Made by a program: the position numbers and the translations under genes | Shown: piece after piece, positions 7,493 through 11,140 of the stretch | Position numbering within the stretch: position 1 is the first letter of the stretch | Layout: every line of letters starts with the position of its first letter | NCBI GenBank assembly: GCA_012800135.1 | Contig: JAAZJV010000254.1 | Coordinates: 1 to 11,140 of the forward strand | DNA length: 11,140 bases | Source: Clostridiaceae bacterium | GTDB taxonomy: Bacteria; Bacillota; Clostridia; Saccharofermentanales; DTU023 | Direction of reading: 5' to 3' | Notes under the pieces: generated by a model | The model's input: the letters and a program-made list of their open reading frames with translations, nothing else | Database searches by the model: none | Told to the model about the DNA's origin: nothing

Positions 7493-7558
7493 CAGAAGTG
7501 AAAGATGGCCTCAAGGTGATGGGGAGTGTATCCTAAAGAAGTGCCTGCATCGACGCCG

Positions 7559-7586
7559 TTGTCAAAAGAAATAAATATAGGATAAT
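7559..7586 (+). promoter_or_regulatory. Candidate lplA promoter
   Basis: TTGTCA (7559-7564) and GATAAT (7581-7586) are 16 bp apart, each one base from the sigma-A consensus. It lies after the gcv hairpin and about 85 bp before the lplA ATG, suggesting lplA is transcribed separately. Confidence 0.55.
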
Positions 7587-7669
7587 GACAGGTAAGAGCA
7601 GTTATGAAATAGGTAAGAAGAGCGTGATGAAGATGTTATACACTCATTCCCTTTATTGAGAGTTGGAAG

Positions 7670-8653
7670 ATGATCACTAAGTTATTCGCTTACACAAGCA
7701 GGGGGACACAAGTCTGGGATAATCAGGCTTTGGAATCTTTTTTTCTGAACGATGTTCGTGAAGGGGAGTGCATCCTCTATCTTTGGCAGAATCAGAATAC
7801 GGTTGTCATCGGGCGAAACCAGAACGCATGGAATGAGTGTGCTGTCGATGATTTAGAGCGGTCGGGCGGTGCGCTTGCTCGGCGCCTTTCCGGAGGAGGC
7901 GCCGTCTATCACGATTTGGGAAACATTAATTTTACATTCCTTGTGCATTCGCAAGATTACGATGTCAAGAAACAATCAAGCGTGATATTGTATGCGGTGC
8001 GTGCACTTGGCATTAATGCAAAGATGTCGGGTCGGAACGATCTTATCGTTGACGGCAAAAAGTTTTCAGGTCATGCCTATTACCGAAAAGGAGATCGCTG
8101 CTTTCATCACGGCACCATCATGGTCGAGATCGATACGATGAAGCTGTCTTCGTTTCTTACGGTATCGAAGCCTAAATTGGAGAAAAACAGTGTCCCGTCG
8201 GTACAATCGAGAGTTGTTAACCTGCGTGAGTTAAAACCCGATCTGACGGTCAAGTGTGTAGAAGAGCAGTTGATTTCAAGTTTTAGTGATGTCTATGGTC
8301 TTCCAGCGGATATATTCCCCGAGGCGCGATTGAATCGCAGCGTGATTGATGAAGAACGGATAAAATTTGCCGATTGGGATTGGCGCTATGGTTCAAGAGC
8401 CGATTTCCCCGAAAAAACTGTCGGCAGATTTAGTTGGGGCATGGTCGAGATCGGTTATCATGTACAGCAAGGCGTGTTAAAGAATGTTGTTCTTTATTCC
8501 GACGGTATGGAGGCGGAACTGTTGTCGGAAATCCCTATACGGCTTGAAGGATGTCGTTACACGCCGCAGGCGCTCTTGGAGCGTCTCATGACGATTGAGG
8601 CGACGACGAGTCTTGAAAAAACTATTTTGCAGGATATCGGATCACTGTTTTAA
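7670..8653 (+). CDS. lplA: Lipoate--protein ligase A
   Basis: Uses ATP to activate lipoic acid as lipoyl-AMP and attaches it to the lysine of lipoyl proteins in the cytosol. The 327 residues are near the E. coli LplA length of 338, so it has both the large catalytic domain and the small C-terminal domain. Seen: VVIGRNQNAWNE at about 45-56, the signature RRLSGGGAVYHDLGN at 71-85, GRNDLIVDGKKFSGHAYY ending near 138 with K131 as the likely catalytic lysine, and HHGTIMV shortly after. The C-terminal domain (about 250-327) is present, which separates it from the shorter octanoyltransferase LipM/LipL types. GAGAG at 7657-7661 is a weak ribosome site. With gcvH just upstream, GcvH K64 is the obvious target. 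No lipB or lipA is visible here, so lipoate may be scavenged, but that cannot be settled from this window. Confidence 0.95.
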   Translation: MITKLFAYTSRGTQVWDNQALESFFLNDVREGECILYLWQNQNTVVIGRNQNAWNECAVDDLERSGGALARRLSGGGAVYHDLGNINFTFLVHSQDYDVKKQSSVILYAVRALGINAKMSGRNDLIVDGKKFSGHAYYRKGDRCFHHGTIMVEIDTMKLSSFLTVSKPKLEKNSVPSVQSRVVNLRELKPDLTVKCVEEQLISSFSDVYGLPADIFPEARLNRSVIDEERIKFADWDWRYGSRADFPEKTVGRFSWGMVEIGYHVQQGVLKNVVLYSDGMEAELLSEIPIRLEGCRYTPQALLERLMTIEATTSLEKTILQDIGSLF

Positions 8654-8701
8654 TAAATGAAAACACGTGCGGTGTATTCATGGGCATTTTTTTCATTTAT
8701 T
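8652..8701 (+). terminator. Inverted repeat / terminator after lplA
   Basis: AATAAATGAAAA (8652-8663) is perfectly repeated in inverse at 8690-8701 (TTTTCATTTATT), a 12-bp A/T-rich stem whose left arm starts inside the lplA stop codon. A run of seven T (8687-8693) stands at the right arm, and a small ACAC/GTGT hairpin (8663-8675) sits in the loop. A weak GC content makes it a less typical terminator, but the position fits. Confidence 0.5.
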
Positions 8702-8795
8702 TCGAAAATACGTGATACGTCGAATGTGAGAATGCGCATCTACGACGAAGGACAATGGAACAATCTGAACTGATATTTTTGACACATGCTCATCA

Positions 8796-8824
8796 ATGTC
8801 ATCGCATGCACAACGCGGGATAAT
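8796..8824 (+). promoter_or_regulatory. Candidate lpdA promoter with overlapping dyad
   Basis: ATGTCA (8796-8801) and GATAAT (8819-8824) have a 17-bp spacer, 44 bp before the lpdA ATG. The -35 forms the right half of a dyad TGACA-N12-TGTCA (8780-8801), a layout where a bound regulator would block or shape the promoter. A perfect TTGACA at 8779-8784 has no good -10 at proper distance. Confidence 0.45.
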
Positions 8825-8867
8825 GGGCTAAGTGATCGACTAGATCGAAAGAGAAGAAAGGAACGCC

Positions 8868-10268
8868 ATGGACACTTTATTTGACGTTGTTGTGATCGGC
8901 GGCGGCATCGGCGGTTATACGTGCGCGGCGAAGCTCGCCTCTTTGGGGAAAAAGACGGCTCTCGTGGAGCGCGATCAGTTGGGGGGAACGTGCCTGAATC
9001 GAGGCTGTATTCCGACTAAAACGCTGCTTCACGCGGCATCGCTTTTGTCGGACATTGAAAGAGCGGCATTTTTCGGTCTGACGCCGACGACTTCCTCAGT
9101 GGATTTTCCTGCGCTGAAAGCACGCAAAGATGAGGTTGTGTTAACACTTCGTCAAGGCGTTGAACGCATGCTTAAATCCGCTAAGGTCAACGTCATCGAA
9201 GGCGATGCCTTCGTGCCGGCTCCGGGCATTGTCGATGTGAACCTGCAAGACGGTGAGTCGGTGCGTCTTACGGCACAGGATTTGGTTGTTGCCGTCGGCT
9301 CTTCTCCCGGCAAGCCGCCCATTCCCGGCCTTGATCTTCCCGGCGTTTGGACAAGCGACGACATCCTCGAACAAGTTCCTTCGTTAGATTCTCTCATTAT
9401 CATTGGCGGCGGCGTGATCGGCATGGAGTTCGCCTCATTTTATGCGTCGATCGGAACAAACGTGACTGTGCTTGAAGCATTGCCCTCAATCCTGCCGAAT
9501 ATGGATCGCGAGCTTGGACGCAGTCTTACAGCCCTTATGAAAAAACGCGGTGTCGTCGTGAACGTTAGTGCGCTGGTTAAGGAAATAGTGACCTCGGACG
9601 ACGGTTTGACCGTTGCATACGAAGTTAAAGGGAAAATGGAAGAGGCCAAAGGGGAGGCAGTGCTGATCTCCACCGGACGCCATGTTCATCTGGAAGATGT
9701 TTTTGCGCCCTCTGTGCTTCCTCAACTCGACAAGGGAAGAGCTGTGACTGATCGCACAATGCGTACCGATATTCCGCATATTTATGTCATCGGCGATGCG
9801 GCGGCTGGAAGCCCGCAGCTTGCGCACACGGCATCTTCTCAAGGACTCGTGGCAGCCGCGGCTATCGCAGGTGTCCCTTCTGATATTGATATATCGCTAG
9901 TGCCGTCATGCGTGTATACGGATCCCGAAATCGCTTGCGTCGGGTTGACGGAAGCGGAAGCAAAGGATACCGGAATACGTGTGGTTACCGGCAAGTGTTT
10001 GACGTCAGCGAGCGGCAAATCGCTGATCAGCGGACAAGAGCGTGGCTTTGTGAAACTTGTCGCCGACGAGAACGGTGTTCTTTTAGGCGGACAGCTCATG
10101 TGTGCGCGCGCGACCGACATGATAGGTGAGATCGTCGCCGCGATATCGGCAGGGATGACCGTTAAAGAGTTGGCTTCTTTCGTCCGTCCCCATCCGACGT
10201 TTGAGGAAAGCATCGGCGAGGCGGCGAGCATCACCGCCGAAAAAGTCGCTCAGTTGCAAGGGCAATAA
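8868..10268 (+). CDS. lpdA: Dihydrolipoamide dehydrogenase (L-protein)
   Basis: FAD-dependent disulfide oxidoreductase, 466 residues, that reoxidises dihydrolipoyl arms and passes electrons to NAD+. Seen in order: the FAD-binding GGGIGG at 11-16, the redox pair C42/C47 in GGTCLNRGCIPTK, the NAD-binding GGGVIG at 180-185 followed by E202 at the end of the second beta strand (NAD preference), the second FAD motif YVIGDAA near 306-312, and at the C-terminus H442 with E447 in HPTFEE, the proton-relay pair. There is no N-terminal lipoyl domain of its own. AAAGGA (8856-8861) precedes the ATG. No pyruvate or 2-oxoacid dehydrogenase genes are nearby, so with gcvTHP and lplA upstream the likely role is the L-protein of glycine cleavage, though it could serve other complexes. 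Confidence 0.95.
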   Translation: MDTLFDVVVIGGGIGGYTCAAKLASLGKKTALVERDQLGGTCLNRGCIPTKTLLHAASLLSDIERAAFFGLTPTTSSVDFPALKARKDEVVLTLRQGVERMLKSAKVNVIEGDAFVPAPGIVDVNLQDGESVRLTAQDLVVAVGSSPGKPPIPGLDLPGVWTSDDILEQVPSLDSLIIIGGGVIGMEFASFYASIGTNVTVLEALPSILPNMDRELGRSLTALMKKRGVVVNVSALVKEIVTSDDGLTVAYEVKGKMEEAKGEAVLISTGRHVHLEDVFAPSVLPQLDKGRAVTDRTMRTDIPHIYVIGDAAAGSPQLAHTASSQGLVAAAAIAGVPSDIDISLVPSCVYTDPEIACVGLTEAEAKDTGIRVVTGKCLTSASGKSLISGQERGFVKLVADENGVLLGGQLMCARATDMIGEIVAAISAGMTVKELASFVRPHPTFEESIGEAASITAEKVAQLQGQ

Positions 10269-10282
10269 TCTTCGCATTAGGA

Positions 10283-10307
10283 TATCCGGGCTACGGATAC
10301 TTTTCTT
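10283..10307 (+). terminator. Terminator after lpdA
   Basis: TATCCG (10283-10288) and CGGATA (10294-10299) form a 6-bp stem with a GGCTA loop, followed by TTTTCTT (10301-10307), 14 bp after the lpdA stop. Stem is short but the arrangement is that of a rho-independent terminator. A second T-run (10336-10342) stands 40 bp later behind only a 4-bp GAAT/ATTC stem. Confidence 0.6.
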
Positions 10308-10429
10308 GTGAAAGATTCTTTCCGAATTGTGGATTCTTTTTTGACGACAGATGCTTTCCTATGCGGCGCAAAGAAGTTCTGCCCAAACTGCGAATTTTAG
10401 AGTGAGCGGTGATGTGATCATTTTTTAAT

Positions 10430-10488
10430 GGTGCGCTTTCTCCTGTAAACGGCTGACTTAGCCTCAATAGGCCACCTGAAGGCGCACC
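10430..10488 (+). promoter_or_regulatory. Structured leader ahead of cobD
   Basis: GGTGCGCTTTC (10430-10440) pairs with GAAGGCGCACC (10478-10488), an 11-bp stem with one G-U pair. Inside it, GGCT (10451-10454) can pair with AGCC (10460-10463), or GCCT (10461-10464) with AGGC (10469-10472); the two hairpins share bases 10461-10463 and exclude each other. The cobD ribosome site lies 15 nt beyond. I did not find the B12-box or other conserved blocks of the cobalamin riboswitch. A TTTAAT (10424-10429) just before the stem is a possible -10 without a clear -35. Confidence 0.45.
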
Positions 10489-10512
10489 GAAAAGCTGAAG
10501 ATAAGGAAAAAC

Positions 10513-11140
10513 ATGGCAGAACTGGTGCTTTTCTCCACCCTGGCTTTGTTCGTCGGCATTATTTTGGATGCTGTTTTGGGAGATCCTAAAGGATGGCCTC
10601 ACCTTGTTAAATGGTTTGCAAAGGTGATTGAATACATGGAGAAGAAGCTATATCCCATGACAAACAAACTACTGGCGGGCAAGCTGATAGTGGTGTTTGT
10701 TCTTTTCATATGCGGGGGTGTTCCAGCATTGATTTTGGTCGTTTCCTGGAACGTCTCGCCCTGGTTTTTTCTTGCGTTGGAAAGCTTGCTGTGCTGGCAG
10801 CTGCTGGCTGCAAGAAGCTTGCGGGATGAAAGCCTCCCGGTCTATGAGGCTCTTATCAGGCAGGATCTTGAAGAGGCGAGGACGGCATTGTCCTGGATCG
10901 TTGGAAGGGATACTGCGGCTCTGGACGATGCGGGCATCGCACGGGCAGCCGTGGAAACCGTAGCTGAAAACACAGCTGACGGGGTGGCTGCGCCGTTAAT
11001 GTATATCGTGCTTGGAGGCGCTGCTTTGGGTTGTGTGTACAAGGCCGTTAACACAATGGACTCCATGGTGGGCTATCGTAACCGGCGCTACGAACAATTT
11101 GGCCGCTTCGCCGCTCGACTGGACGATGTGTTGAACTATA
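10513..11140 (+). CDS. cobD: Adenosylcobinamide-phosphate synthase CbiB/CobD, N-terminal part (cut by window edge)
   Basis: Membrane enzyme that joins aminopropanol (or its phosphate) to adenosylcobyrate, making adenosylcobinamide(-phosphate) in cobalamin synthesis. The 209 visible residues cover about two thirds of the usual 310-320. Seen: a first membrane segment (about 5-22) leading into LGDPKGWPHLV at 22-32, a second at about 57-85, WIVGRDT near 131-137, then the diagnostic stretch with AVETVAENTADGVAAP at about 147-162, YKAVNTMDSMVGYRN near 176-190, and ARLDDVLNY at the edge. The family usually has PHPV where this protein has PHLV. AAGG (10503-10506) is 6 nt before the ATG. The gene follows the lpdA terminator, so it probably begins a separate transcript; other cobalamin genes may follow outside the window. 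The symbol follows the CobD/CbiB convention, not the Salmonella CobD decarboxylase. Confidence 0.93.
   Translation, partial: MAELVLFSTLALFVGIILDAVLGDPKGWPHLVKWFAKVIEYMEKKLYPMTNKLLAGKLIVVFVLFICGGVPALILVVSWNVSPWFFLALESLLCWQLLAARSLRDESLPVYEALIRQDLEEARTALSWIVGRDTAALDDAGIARAAVETVAENTADGVAAPLMYIVLGGAALGCVYKAVNTMDSMVGYRNRRYEQFGRFAARLDDVLNY

Larger units (their letters stand above)
7363..7669. other. gcvPB-lplA intergenic region
   Basis: The 307-bp gap holds the gcv terminator hairpin (7455-7492) and the lplA promoter (7559-7586). The 92 bp before the hairpin and the roughly 80 bp between the promoter and lplA contain only very short open frames without ribosome sites; I see no RNA gene or riboswitch motif there. 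Confidence 0.6.

Noticed and set aside
8755..8823. 22-codon open frame before lpdA with GAAGGA 3 nt ahead of the ATG and a His/Cys-rich tail (THAHQCHRMH).
   Set aside because: Very short, spacing of the ribosome site is too tight, and its end coincides with the likely -10 of lpdA, so it would not be on the lpdA transcript. Chance is the simplest reading.
10308..10400. 30-codon GTG frame after lpdA ending in CGAKKFCPNCEF, which resembles half of a zinc ribbon.
   Set aside because: No ribosome site, starts directly after the terminator T-run, and only three cysteines in a short tail; no sign of a real gene.
10465..10488. AATAGGCCACCT in the cobD leader recalls the GCCACC block seen in some short cobalamin riboswitches.
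   Set aside because: The rest of the aptamer blocks are not visible; a single 6-base match is not enough to call a riboswitch.
1..11140. Search for mobile elements, CRISPR repeats, tRNA or rRNA genes and toxin-antitoxin or phage-type genes.
   Set aside because: No transposase, integrase, terminal repeats, spaced direct repeats or tRNA-like cloverleaf was noticed by eye on either strand.

Overview
This window looks like ordinary core-metabolism chromosome of a low-to-mid-GC anaerobic bacterium, most probably of the Firmicutes/Clostridia type. The reasons are the split P-protein of the glycine cleavage system (gcvPA plus gcvPB), a UgtP-like GT28 glycolipid glycosyltransferase beside a YfhO-family membrane protein, Gram-positive-style Shine-Dalgarno sequences, and anaerobic-type corrin ring metabolism (cbiB/cobD). 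I cannot name a genus from the sequence.

Layout. (1) 1-323, minus: the N-terminal part of a YfhO-family polytopic membrane protein that runs off the left edge. (2) 554-1687, plus, divergent from it: a GT28/MGDG-synthase-like glycosyltransferase. The two share a roughly 230-bp divergent control region. (3) 1711-2757, minus: trpS, convergent with the glycosyltransferase. (4) 3073-7362, plus: a compact gcvT-gcvH-gcvPA-gcvPB operon, preceded by a leader of about 200 nt with two stem-loops but no recognisable glycine riboswitch, and closed by a 14-bp perfect hairpin. (5) 7670-8653, plus: lplA, a lipoate-protein ligase with its own promoter and its own inverted-repeat terminator. (6) 8868-10268, plus: lpdA (dihydrolipoamide dehydrogenase), again with its own promoter and a terminator. 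(7) 10513-11140, plus: cbiB/cobD of cobalamin synthesis, cut by the right edge and preceded by a structured leader.

How the genes work together. GcvPA/GcvPB decarboxylate glycine and load the aminomethyl group on the lipoyl arm of GcvH. GcvT moves the one-carbon unit to tetrahydrofolate and releases ammonia. LpdA reoxidises the dihydrolipoyl arm with NAD+. LplA puts lipoate on GcvH Lys64. The 7.2 kb from 3073 to 10268 therefore carries the complete four-component glycine cleavage/synthase system plus its cofactor-loading enzyme, apparently as three transcription units. CbiB is a separate pathway as far as the sequence shows.

No coding region here looks like a new system. The parts not explained by known families are non-coding: the gcv leader, the cobD leader and two small dyads in promoter regions.
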